From Limnohabitans sp. 15K (GTDB lineage Bacteria; Pseudomonadota; Gammaproteobacteria; Burkholderiales; Burkholderiaceae_C), in contig NZ_NESM01000001.1 in the NCBI RefSeq assembly GCF_002778285.1, positions 762,529-826,528 on the forward strand: 64,000 bases of DNA, in the 5' to 3' direction. The position numbers were made by a program, and so were the translations under genes. Positions 1 through 7,705 of this stretch are shown piece by piece. Below the pieces are notes generated by a model that saw only the letters and a list, made by a program, of their open reading frames with translations, made no database searches and was not told the DNA's origin. Every line of letters begins with the position of its first letter. Position 1 is the stretch's first letter.

Positions 1-360
1 TCAACAGCTTAGGGCTTTTTTGTTGTCCGGTACTGTCCGAGACAGTCCGAATTAAAACGCCTCAAACCAGCCACTTTTGCAGTCTTTGCTGAAGTAACTT
101 TTCAAAATGAGAGCTGCCGCAAAAAAGTTACTGCATCACATCCTTCAACAGCTGTGACACACGAAATGGCAACACAGAGCTATGAGATTGATCAAAAGCG
201 ACCGGACTATCCAAGCGCTGAAACCCCCGCAAGGTGTTGCTCTTGCTGATGGGTTCCAGGTGATGAATGTTGATCAGGCTGAATAGCGCCTGCGCCATAA
301 AACATGGCTTGATTTCAATCAAAATAGACATTTATCAATAATTTTGTCCATAATGGCGAA
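1..360. other. left-edge stretch without a convincing gene
   Basis: No open frame here resembles a known protein. A 67-codon minus-strand frame (128-331) has no recognisable domain. The stretch holds a short TCCG repeat cluster near 24-50. An AT-rich leader precedes the first hipB, including the palindrome TTGATTTCAATCAA at 309-322, about 40 bases before the start codon, which could be an autoregulatory operator. I see no -10/-35 pair I would defend. Confidence 0.4.
24..50. repeat. TGTCCG direct/inverted repeat cluster
   Basis: Three copies of (T/A)GTCCG start at 24, 34 and 44. The last two are embedded in an inverted repeat, ACTGTC (32-37), CGA, GACAGT (41-46). The copies are 10 bp apart, one helical turn, so this may be a protein-binding or recombination site. 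No integrase or tRNA is visible in the window, so its role is unknown. Confidence 0.35.
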
Positions 361-729
361 ATGTCTAGCAAGCCCCCAGTTGTTTTTCCCCAAGAGCAAA
401 CGCTGATCACGGCCTTGGGCGAGCGCCTGCGGCTAGCCCGTTTGCGCCGCAAACTGAGCACGGCCGTGGTGGCGCAGCGGGCAGGCATGTCGCGCACTTC
501 GGTATACAAGGTCGAAGCCGGCGATGCGGGTGCCACTTTGGGCACTTATCTGCGCGTGCTGGCGGTGCTCGGGCTGCAGGCAGATTTCAATGCCTTGGCC
601 GCCGACGACAAAGTGGGGCGCAAGCTGCAGGATTTGGCTTTGGCACCATCGCCTGCAACGCGGCGGCAGCGTCGGACAAGCACACAGTCAACATTGCCCG
701 CCAACAGCACTTCTGAGGTGCTGCCATGA
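361..729 (+). CDS. hipB: HipB-like antitoxin / XRE-family repressor (module 1)
   Basis: Protein of 122 residues with a helix-turn-helix of the XRE/Cro type at about residues 18-65 (LRLARLRRKLSTAVVAQRAG, then SRTSVYKVEAG), followed by a basic Ser/Thr/Arg-rich tail. Its stop overlaps the start of the downstream HipA-family gene by 4 bases (ATGA), so the two are translationally coupled as in hipBA modules. In that family the B protein binds the promoter and neutralises the kinase. The start ATG is the first in frame; a palindrome lies about 40 bases upstream. Family call is firm; the identity of the operator is inference. Confidence 0.8.
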   Translation: MSSKPPVVFPQEQTLITALGERLRLARLRRKLSTAVVAQRAGMSRTSVYKVEAGDAGATLGTYLRVLAVLGLQADFNALAADDKVGRKLQDLALAPSPATRRQRRTSTQSTLPANSTSEVLP

Positions 730-1982
730 CGGGGCAGTTCGATGGGCTAGAGGTCTGGTTGGATTGCGATTTGGGGCCCGCTTGTCTGGTGGGCCACTTG
801 TCGCATGACCGAGGGCAGATTCGCTTTCATTACGACAAAGATTGGCTGAACGACCCGAGGGCTTTTGCGCTGGACCCCGATTTGTCTTTGGACGCGCACC
901 CGTTTTTCCCCAAGCCGGAGCTGGGCAACTTTGGCGTGTTTCTCGACTCATCACCCGACCGCTGGGGACAGACGCTGATGAAACGGCGTGAGGCCTTGCT
1001 GGCCAAGGACCAAAAGCGTCCGGCCAAAACACTTTATGCGTGGGATTTCCTGATCGGCGTGCAGGATGTCACGCGGCAAGGGGCGTTGCGGTTTCGCCCA
1101 TCTGGCACGCAAACGTTTTTGGGCAACGATGCTTTTGCAGCGCCACCCGTGACCACGCTGCGCGAACTGGAGCAGGTGGCTTGGCAACTGACCCATAAGC
1201 GCATTGACGATCTCGATGCTTTGCGCAAATGGTTAACGGTTCTGGTGGCACCGGGTGCTTCGTTGGGGGGCGCTCGGCCCAAAGCCAACTTCTCAGAGCT
1301 GGACGGTTCTCTTTGGATTGGCAAATTCCCGGCGCGTGATGATGACCGTGATGTCGGGGCTTGGGAGTTCGTCACACATCAAATGGCCCAACGTGCAGGC
1401 ATCGATGTCCCTGCTGCAAAGCTGTTGCGCCTGGGTGGTGAGTTTCATACTTTTTGTGTGCAGCGCTTCGACCGTGTCGGTGGTCAGCGGCGGTTTTATG
1501 CATCGGCCATGACGCTGCTGCGCAAGGAGCAAAGCGAGGGCTGTAGTTATCTGGAATTGGCGCAGTTTCTGCGGGCCAGTGGCGATGCAGCGACGGTTCA
1601 ATCAGATCTGGCTCAGCTGTTCAGGCGCGTGGTGTTCAATGTGGCGGTAGGCAATCGGGACGACCATTTGCGCAATCACGGCTTTGTGTTGAGCTCAACG
1701 GGCTGGCGTTTGGCACCCGCGTTTGATGTGAACCCGAACATCGACAAAGCCGAGCATGTGCTGAACATTGACGATATGGACAACCGTCCTGACTTGCAAA
1801 CCGCGTTGAACACGGCCGCGTTTTACGGCCTGACGGCCGCACAAGGGCGGCATATCGTTGACGAGGTGATGGATGTCGTGGGCACTTGGCGCGATGTAGC
1901 GAGCCACGTCCGCATTTCTCGGGCAGATATCGAACTCACGGCCTCTGCGTTCAGTGCGCATGAGGCTTGGCAAAGGCCATGA
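726..1982 (+). CDS. hipA: HipA-family serine/threonine kinase toxin (module 1)
   Basis: Protein of 418 residues, normal length for HipA. Visible family features are a glycine-rich loop (GASLGGARPK, about 177-186), the catalytic-loop motif GNRDDHLRNH (309-318, Asp at 313) and the metal-binding motif FDVNP (333-337). In HipA of E. coli these belong to a kinase that phosphorylates glutamyl-tRNA synthetase and induces dormancy; whether this homologue has the same target is not visible. All kinase motifs look intact, so the gene is probably functional. It starts inside the last codons of the hipB-like gene and converges on the second HipA gene. Confidence 0.85.
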   Translation: MTGQFDGLEVWLDCDLGPACLVGHLSHDRGQIRFHYDKDWLNDPRAFALDPDLSLDAHPFFPKPELGNFGVFLDSSPDRWGQTLMKRREALLAKDQKRPAKTLYAWDFLIGVQDVTRQGALRFRPSGTQTFLGNDAFAAPPVTTLRELEQVAWQLTHKRIDDLDALRKWLTVLVAPGASLGGARPKANFSELDGSLWIGKFPARDDDRDVGAWEFVTHQMAQRAGIDVPAAKLLRLGGEFHTFCVQRFDRVGGQRRFYASAMTLLRKEQSEGCSYLELAQFLRASGDAATVQSDLAQLFRRVVFNVAVGNRDDHLRNHGFVLSSTGWRLAPAFDVNPNIDKAEHVLNIDDMDNRPDLQTALNTAAFYGLTAAQGRHIVDEVMDVVGTWRDVASHVRISRADIELTASAFSAHEAWQRP

Positions 1983-2234
1983 AACGATCTCTATGCCCAA
2001 AAAATGATTAGTTGTTGCGCAATTTACGCCTCTAACAATCAGGCGTGCGCCATCTCAACCTACCCTGTTAACGCCCCGGACCCATGTCATGCAGCAACAT
2101 GGATCAACCTTGGTGTAAATAAAGCCACTCATCGGCATCACCCTGGTCCACCAACAGGTGCAGCTTTTCCTAGCGCGCAGCGGCCACCAGTTCCACGGCA
2201 TCCCATGCACGCCAGGCCCTTGGGTCAGCGCCCA
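1983..2234. other. convergent intergenic region
   Basis: About 250 bases between the 3' ends of the two convergent HipA-type genes. I see no supportable gene and no hairpin followed by a T-run. Confidence 0.4.
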
Positions 2235-3701
2235 TCACACTAGGCGTTTCGCCATTTCTGGCAACACCACGAATCTGAGGACCCGCAAAATCTTTAGCTG
2301 CTGTGCCAGCACTTCAGGAGAGACACAGTCCGAGGTTTTTTCGTCATCTTTTATTGCAACTGCTTCATCGAATAACGCGGGCTGTTTCGACACCTTTGGG
2401 CCTGGTCTGCCCTTGGGCTCGACGAGCGTTGGTTCTTCTGGATAGTGGCTTGCAAAAATCACATCAAATTCACGCATCGTTCGCTGAATCACTTCCCCGG
2501 TGATGCGCTTCGCCACAGAGGCGGGTAAGCCCAATTCACTGGCTGCTTTGATTATTGATGCAGGCGTCACCTGGTCAAACCGCGTGACTTGCTCTGAAAG
2601 TCTGACGGCCAGAGGCACCGCAGGCCATGTGGCACGCTCATCAGCAAAGGCTCGTGTGTGATAAACCCCGGTGGCCAATAGGTCGTAATGGGGTGACAGC
2701 TCGAAGCGACTTGGAGAGACGAGAAAAGACAGATTTTTCAGATGACAATCGTCGTTGGCCACCAGCAAGTTAAAAACCAACCAGCGAAAGAGCCGTGTCG
2801 GAAGAGCCAGTTCGTCAGAACAAGCTAGCGCTATCTCTCGCAGCGTTTGCACGCTTGCCCCAGCGTATTTATAGACCCGCGATTTATTGAGCAATTGGCA
2901 TGCATCGATGATGTGCAAACGTTCCACATCTGCGGGCTCAGAACCCGACTGTGATGCCAATTCTTTGGGAGCGAAGCGTCTGTCAAATCGTTCAATAACG
3001 TACACCGGCTCCGGCACGGTCAACAAGCGTACCGAAGGCACTTCCATGCGAGCGGCCATCGCTAATCGCATGGTTAACCACTCTAGGTAAGTTGAGGCAG
3101 GGTAAGTCTGTTTGTCTGGATGGTCAGGCTTGAGGATGTGGGTAGAAGGTGTTCCGCTTACCGGCTCATAAAAATCATCCCCTTTGAGCACAACCAATAG
3201 CTTGTGCTGGGCACCCGCCAGAGACATCCGCTTTGGGGCCTCTTTTGTCAGCGTAGTTGTTGGCAAATTTGAAATACGCCGGCTTAGTTCTGAGTAGGTG
3301 AGCGGCTTGAGAGCGGCATGTCGTTCGGGCGACTGCCCTGGTGGCAGCAAAATCATTGCCCCAGCGGACTCCACACCAAGGTATTCAAGCAAAGCAAACG
3401 CATCGTCCTTGTCACGAAGGCTTGCGTCGAGCGCGATCTGCTCGCGCAACTTTTCTTCTGGAAGCAGGTTGTCGAAGTACCACTGCACTGGGCGCATGGT
3501 CGCACCGTCTCGGTGGAACAGCTGACTGCGTGGTAAGGCTGGCGATAGGTCGAAGCTGCCCTCCATATGCGCCCACTTTTCGTCATATGCCAGCGCCCAG
3601 ATGTCGTTGTCTTCAATGAGCGTGCCGATCAGGTCGTCATTGATGTAAATGTTCAGGCTTCTGCTGAACCCAGTCAGTTCCACTGTTGATTCTTTAGTCA
3701 T
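2235..3701 (-). CDS. hipA: HipA-family serine/threonine kinase toxin (module 2)
   Basis: Protein of 488 residues from the ATG at 3701 (a GTG at 3713 is the alternative start). Family motifs: N-terminal HipA-type domain, glycine-rich loop SLAGAQHK (about 160-167), catalytic motif NDDCHLKN (316-323) and SPHYDLL (336-342) for metal binding. It is only distantly similar to module 1, so this is a separate module rather than a recent duplication. A C-terminal tail of about 60 residues, rich in Lys, Glu and Pro, extends beyond the usual HipA end. The start overlaps the end of the upstream hipB-like gene, implying co-translation. Confidence 0.85.
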   Translation of the reverse strand: MTKESTVELTGFSRSLNIYINDDLIGTLIEDNDIWALAYDEKWAHMEGSFDLSPALPRSQLFHRDGATMRPVQWYFDNLLPEEKLREQIALDASLRDKDDAFALLEYLGVESAGAMILLPPGQSPERHAALKPLTYSELSRRISNLPTTTLTKEAPKRMSLAGAQHKLLVVLKGDDFYEPVSGTPSTHILKPDHPDKQTYPASTYLEWLTMRLAMAARMEVPSVRLLTVPEPVYVIERFDRRFAPKELASQSGSEPADVERLHIIDACQLLNKSRVYKYAGASVQTLREIALACSDELALPTRLFRWLVFNLLVANDDCHLKNLSFLVSPSRFELSPHYDLLATGVYHTRAFADERATWPAVPLAVRLSEQVTRFDQVTPASIIKAASELGLPASVAKRITGEVIQRTMREFDVIFASHYPEEPTLVEPKGRPGPKVSKQPALFDEAVAIKDDEKTSDCVSPEVLAQQLKILRVLRFVVLPEMAKRLV

Positions 3702-4044
3702 TGAAGGATTCACCTGTGGCAGAACGCTCCTTCAAGTCAACATCAGTGTCAGGATTTTTGGACGCGACTTTCTTAGCGCGGCGGCTGTCCACCTTGAGGG
3801 ATTCGGTCCTAAAGGTGTCCATAGCTGTATCGGGCAGGTCTAGGCTGGCACGTATGTTCAGCCGCTGAAGCAGACTCAGCACCATGCCCATTTGCACCGA
3901 GGGCTTGCCATTTTCTAGGTCGGTCATGAATTGTTTGCTCACGCCGGCGGTCAATGCGAAGTCGTCGATGCGAATGCCTGCTCGCTTACGCATCGTGCGA
4001 ATGGCAACACCAGCGTCTTGGACAGAGGAAAGAGGTATTTGCAT
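3694..4044 (-). CDS. hipB: HipB-like antitoxin / XRE-family repressor (module 2)
   Basis: Protein of 116 residues from the ATG at 4044. I chose this start because the frame upstream has no ATG and runs through operator-like DNA. An XRE helix-turn-helix occupies about residues 12-62 (IRTMRKRAGIRIDDFALTAG, VSKQFMTDLENGKP). The C-terminal tail is basic and ends in ERSATGESFND. The stop overlaps the HipA start by 8 bases. Three near-identical 18-bp palindromes lie directly upstream, the pattern expected for autorepression by a HipB dimer. Confidence 0.85.
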   Translation of the reverse strand: MQIPLSSVQDAGVAIRTMRKRAGIRIDDFALTAGVSKQFMTDLENGKPSVQMGMVLSLLQRLNIRASLDLPDTAMDTFRTESLKVDSRRAKKVASKNPDTDVDLKERSATGESFND

Positions 4045-4048
4045 GGAA

Positions 4049-4066
4049 TTCCTAAATTCGCAGGAA
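4049..4066. promoter_or_regulatory. operator O1 of hipB module 2
   Basis: TTCCT-N8-AGGAA palindrome, starting 5 bases upstream of the hipB start codon. It shares its form with the TATCC-N8-GGATA operator known for E. coli HipB (same 5-8-5 architecture). Occupancy would block translation initiation and transcription. Confidence 0.75.
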
Positions 4067-4099
4067 TTATTAATTGGCAATACAGAAAAGTCAATGATT

Positions 4100-4117
4100 T
4101 TCCTACCAAAAAAGGAA
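4100..4117. promoter_or_regulatory. operator O2 of hipB module 2
   Basis: Second TTCCT-N8-AGGAA palindrome, exactly 51 bp from the first, about five helical turns, so HipB dimers could bind on the same DNA face. Confidence 0.75.
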
Positions 4118-4149
4118 TTTTTATTTCCACGACCACTTCAATTGAAATA

Positions 4150-4167
4150 TTCCTACATTAATAGGAA
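4150..4167. promoter_or_regulatory. operator O3 of hipB module 2
   Basis: Third TTCCT-N8-AGGAA palindrome, 50 bp from the second. The equal phasing of three sites suggests cooperative binding or DNA looping/wrapping. Confidence 0.75.
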
Positions 4168-4342
4168 TTTTACTGATACCTGCTTTTTAATAACTTGAAC
4201 ATTGAGGTCGAAGACAACTCTGCAGCGGGAGCGGACATCGGCGTTGGTCCGCAGGAGGGCAAATACCGGCCAATAGCAGCCACTTGGGTTTGGTGCCAGG
4301 CACTGGGCCAGCATGCCAATTTGGCTTGGGCTTGCTTGCTGA

Positions 4343-4825
4343 TTAATCGACCCGCAGCACCTCAAATTGCTGTCGGATTGGAGCAACCTGTATCCAAACC
4401 TCATCACCCTCGTATTTACCCAGCATGGCCCTACCCAAAGGGGCTTCGCTGCTGATGACCTGAATGAGCTGTGCGCCGCTGACCAACTTCATGCTGCCCC
4501 CATCCGGCCCGAGAAAGAGCAGTTGCTGCTTGTCGGCGGAATCGACTAAGAAGACCAGAGCGCCGAGCTGTATACCTTTGCTAGCGTCATAGGGGCGCGG
4601 GCGGAATTGGCGCCAATTGGCCATCGCCTGGCGAATGTCTTCAGCGCGCCGAGCCTGGCCGGTGGCAAGGTAGGCGGCTTCGAGTCCAAGTGTGTCGTAT
4701 TTGTTTTCGGCAATGTTTTCTTCGTGAGTCGCCGTTTCATGGGCCGAACGCACTGCCTGTTCTGCTTGCAGAAGGTCCTCGGCGAGCCGGTCCAGCACCT
4801 GCTGCTGCAGCAAGAATTTATCCAT
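4343..4825 (-). CDS. GreA/GreB-family transcription elongation factor-like protein
   Basis: Protein of 160 residues from the ATG at 4825 (an in-frame ATG at 4849 is less likely). The N-terminal half is helical and heptad-like (LLQQQVLDRLAEDLLQAEQA), as in the Gre coiled coil. The C-terminal half carries the Gre FKBP-like domain signature: GALVFLV, a turn, VISSEAPLGRAMLGKYEGDEV, then a final beta strand. In this family the SPLGxALxGKxxGD motif is diagnostic. It probably acts on stalled RNA polymerase or as a Gre paralogue; no neighbours hint at a specific role. Confidence 0.75.
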   Translation of the reverse strand: MDKFLLQQQVLDRLAEDLLQAEQAVRSAHETATHEENIAENKYDTLGLEAAYLATGQARRAEDIRQAMANWRQFRPRPYDASKGIQLGALVFLVDSADKQQLLFLGPDGGSMKLVSGAQLIQVISSEAPLGRAMLGKYEGDEVWIQVAPIRQQFEVLRVD

Positions 4826-5320
4826 GATGAAAGGTCGGCACATCGACAAGAGAGGGGCAGGTTTTGATTATGAGGGACTCCACTAGCCTTCTACGCCTGT
4901 GTTGGCTGCAGCTTAAATTCAGCTATGCGCACTGTCCTCTCGCTCATTTCCGTGCATCGAACGGTAGGAACCGGCCGACCGCCGCAGGCCATGATCAATG
5001 ACTGCTTGACTACGCCAAACCTGTTGGCTTGGACTTCCGCTTTGTCGTCGGTTACTGCCCTTGGTGCCAGCTTGTCGTAGTCCGCTTACAGCCTGAAGCT
5101 GCCCCATGACATGCAATATTTGCTCCTGGGTCTTAGTAGACGCAGACTTAGTCCTGTGATCTGGCTTGAGCGTTAGCGTGTGGGCAATCTTGTGTTGTAT
5201 AGGCCTCTTGCAGTAACTCCAAGAGGCTAATGGAGAAACCCTTGATTTTTAGGGCTTGGAATGAACTTTTAATCCCGGGCACCATCTTTGGAAACCCATC
5301 AAGCATGGTGTTTCCAAACG
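4826..5320. other. gene-free stretch
   Basis: About 500 bases upstream of the Gre-like gene and downstream of the ccm terminator. Frames here are short and without recognisable domains. It presumably holds the Gre-like promoter on the minus strand; no mobile-element ends are visible. Confidence 0.4.
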
Positions 5321-5353
5321 AAAAAGGCCAACCTTCACGGGTTGGCCTTTTTT
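5321..5353 (-). terminator. rho-independent terminator of the ccm operon
   Basis: Inverted repeat AAGGCCAACC / GGTTGGCCTT with a 6-base loop, flanked by an A-run on one side and a T-run on the other. Read on the minus strand it ends in a T-run 18 bases after ccmI; it could also terminate in the plus direction. Confidence 0.85.
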
Positions 5354-5370
5354 TTGCCGCTACGGCGTGA

Positions 5371-6609
5371 TCAGGGTGCCTGCTGGTTGACCACCAACTT
5401 CAAATTGCGCGAACCCACAGCCACGTTTTCCAAGACCCCCGTCCAATCGCCTGAACGTGTCATGGCGTCTCCAGATTTAGAGATGCGCACTTTCAGTGTG
5501 ACTTTGGTTTGGGAAGAGAGCTTGCTTGCAGGGTTCATGGCCGTGCTGTCGTCCAGCACAAAGTCGAAAGGCAAGTTGTCGGCCGTTTTTCGCACAATGG
5601 CCAAGGGCATCTTCTGGCCATCGGCAGGCGTGGCGTACACAAAAACCACATCTGTGGGTGCCATCTTTGCCTTGACACCCGGATCGATAGACACCCGACC
5701 GCTCAGCACAGCGCCAGAGGTCTGGGCGCTTGAAGGCGATGAAGATACGCCTTTTGCCGCCGGCAACGCCTCGCCTGCTTTTTCACGCGCCTTGCTCAAC
5801 GCATCGTCCAAGCCCTTTACCGCTTGGGCCTTGTCGTCCAATTGGCTGCGCGCCTGTTGCCAATATTGAACGGCTTTCTTGTAATCCTCTTGCGCATAAG
5901 ATGCACTTCCGGCCAATATCAGGCCGTTGAAATGGCGCGCATCTTTGGCCAACACCTGCCGAATCACAGCCCAAGGTTCGCCGCTGAAATCGCCACCGCG
6001 CATCAATGCCAAAACTTCTGCACGCTCCAAGGCGATGTCATCCACCTGCGCAAGTTCCAATGCTTTTTGGTAAGCGGGAAGTGCTTTGTCAAATTGACTC
6101 AAAGCACGGTAAGTGCGGCCCAGCATGACCCACTGCTCTGGGTTACCGGGATTGGCTGCCAGTTTTTGCGCCAAGCTGGCCGCCATACCTTCGAGATTGG
6201 CAAAGTTGTCAGACTCTTCAGTGGCCACCACTGTCCGCTCAAGCCCTTGCGGCTGGCCCAGCCACATATAGGTCGACATGGCAGCCACTGGTAACAAAAC
6301 AGCCACGACCACCGCACTGACCCAAGCTCGCTGCGTTTTTTTGTCTGCATGTGTATCGGCGAGCGCCGTATCCTCCAGCATCCGGCCCAGCAACTCGGCA
6401 CGAGACCGTTCAAAGGCTGCAGACGAGATCAGGCCTTGTGCATGCTCTTTTTCCAAATCCAACAGCTGCAATTGGTAGATCTTGGTGTTGGCCTTGTCTT
6501 GACTTGACTCCTGCGTCACTCGGTTGCGCAGAAAACTCCACACCACCACGGCCACCACCAAAGCGGTCAAGGCAAAGGCGCTCAAAATAAAAACAAAATT
6601 GGGATTCAC
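5371..6609 (-). CDS. ccmI: cytochrome c-type biogenesis protein CcmI (CycH)
   Basis: Protein of 412 residues. It starts with a membrane segment (about 5-27), has a second one (about 94-117), then TPR-like helices (PEQWVMLGRTYRALSQFDKA around 160-180) and a C-terminal beta-rich domain with repeated VSIDPGVKAK / VTLKVRISKSG elements. CcmI chaperones apocytochrome c to the CcmF/H haem lyase in the periplasm. It is the last gene of the operon and starts within the ccmH stop (4-base overlap). A strong terminator follows. Confidence 0.9.
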   Translation of the reverse strand: MNPNFVFILSAFALTALVVAVVVWSFLRNRVTQESSQDKANTKIYQLQLLDLEKEHAQGLISSAAFERSRAELLGRMLEDTALADTHADKKTQRAWVSAVVVAVLLPVAAMSTYMWLGQPQGLERTVVATEESDNFANLEGMAASLAQKLAANPGNPEQWVMLGRTYRALSQFDKALPAYQKALELAQVDDIALERAEVLALMRGGDFSGEPWAVIRQVLAKDARHFNGLILAGSASYAQEDYKKAVQYWQQARSQLDDKAQAVKGLDDALSKAREKAGEALPAAKGVSSSPSSAQTSGAVLSGRVSIDPGVKAKMAPTDVVFVYATPADGQKMPLAIVRKTADNLPFDFVLDDSTAMNPASKLSSQTKVTLKVRISKSGDAMTRSGDWTGVLENVAVGSRNLKLVVNQQAP

Positions 6610-7109
6610 GCAGACTCTCCGTCTTTCAAAAGCCGCTCAGCTTTTTTCAACTCTTCGTCGGTCCATGCTGACGCAGGGGCTTGCCTTTGCCGTTGACGCA
6701 AATAAACCAGCATGGCCGCCAAAGCCACCAACAAGAGCACGAAAGGACCAAACCACAAAGCCCATGTCATGGGTTTGACGACCGGGCGGTACAACACAAA
6801 ATCGCCATACCGTGCGGTTAAAAAGGTTTTGATCTCCTCATCCGTTTGATTTTTCTTGATCAAGCTGCGCACTTCTTCACGCAAGTCATCGGCCAATTTG
6901 GCATGCGACGAAGCCAGTGATTCGTTTTGGCAGACCAAACAACGCAAATCGCCGGAGATGTTCACCAACCGAGCTTCGACCACGGGGTCTTGGGCCGTGG
7001 GCTGTGCCTCCGTCGCCATCGCAGAGCAAGCCAAGAGTGGCCCGATGAAGGCGAGAACAAAGGATGGCCGGCAGAAAAGACGCAGAAAACGATTCATCAG
7101 GAGACTCAT
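6606..7109 (-). CDS. ccmH: cytochrome c-type biogenesis protein CcmH (thiol-reducing subunit)
   Basis: Protein of 167 residues with an N-terminal signal/anchor, then LRCLVCQNESLASS, the conserved LRCxxCQ redox motif that reduces apocytochrome c thiols. The downstream ARYGDFVLYRP motif and a single C-terminal membrane segment are also family features. The start overlaps the ccmG stop by 4 bases. A second ATG four codons later is an alternative start. Confidence 0.93.
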   Translation of the reverse strand: MSLLMNRFLRLFCRPSFVLAFIGPLLACSAMATEAQPTAQDPVVEARLVNISGDLRCLVCQNESLASSHAKLADDLREEVRSLIKKNQTDEEIKTFLTARYGDFVLYRPVVKPMTWALWFGPFVLLLVALAAMLVYLRQRQRQAPASAWTDEELKKAERLLKDGESA

Positions 7110-7696
7110 GTTCTTTTCAGTTCATTGACGAGCGGCAAAATCTTCTTCAGCAAAATCTCTGGGGTAATGGCCCCCACAAGTTTGTAGCGAATCACCCCTT
7201 GTTGATCGATCACATAGGTTTCGGGTACGCCATACACGCCGTAATCAATGCCCACCCGACCATCCATGTCCAAGGCAGTAAGAACATACGGGTTACCTTG
7301 TGCCTGTAAAAAATTTACGCTGCGCTGTCTGGCCAAAAGCAGCTTGGCCTCGGGGGTCATCTTGACGCCGAGGGGCTCATCTTGTGGCTGAATTTCTTTG
7401 TAGCTCAAGCCCACGATGGGCAAATTTTGCATTTTGGAAAACTCAACCAAAAGGGGGTGCTCCACTTTGCAGGCAACACACCATGTGGCCCAGACGTTGA
7501 GCATCCAAACTTGGCCTTGCATGTCTTTCGGCTCAAAGGTTTGATCGTTTGCGGCCAAAGTAAAAAGTTTGAATGCAGGTGCCGGTTTACCCACAAGCGG
7601 CGAAGGAATTTCTTTGGGGTCTCGCTGCAAGCCCACCGCCAAAAAAATGACCAGCCCCAAGAACAAGACCAGCGGAATCAAAAAAAGCTTTTTCAT
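7106..7696 (-). CDS. ccmG: thiol:disulfide interchange protein CcmG/DsbE
   Basis: Protein of 196 residues with an N-terminal membrane anchor (about 3-22) and a periplasmic thioredoxin fold. The active site is WATWCVACKVEHP, a CxxC motif, and the cis-Pro region GVPETYVID follows. It delivers reductant to the CcmH/apocytochrome step. It lies 9 bases after ccmF and overlaps ccmH. Confidence 0.93.
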   Translation of the reverse strand: MKKLFLIPLVLFLGLVIFLAVGLQRDPKEIPSPLVGKPAPAFKLFTLAANDQTFEPKDMQGQVWMLNVWATWCVACKVEHPLLVEFSKMQNLPIVGLSYKEIQPQDEPLGVKMTPEAKLLLARQRSVNFLQAQGNPYVLTALDMDGRVGIDYGVYGVPETYVIDQQGVIRYKLVGAITPEILLKKILPLVNELKRT

Positions 7697-7705
7697 GGCG
7701 AGGCC

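Noticed and set aside
128..331. 67-codon minus-strand frame before hipB
   Set aside because: No recognisable domain, weak initiation context, and it lies in an AT-rich promoter region. Recorded only as unexplained.
4919..5116. 65-codon frame in the gap before the Gre-like gene
   Set aside because: Low-complexity Arg/Ser/Gln composition, no SD and no neighbour context.
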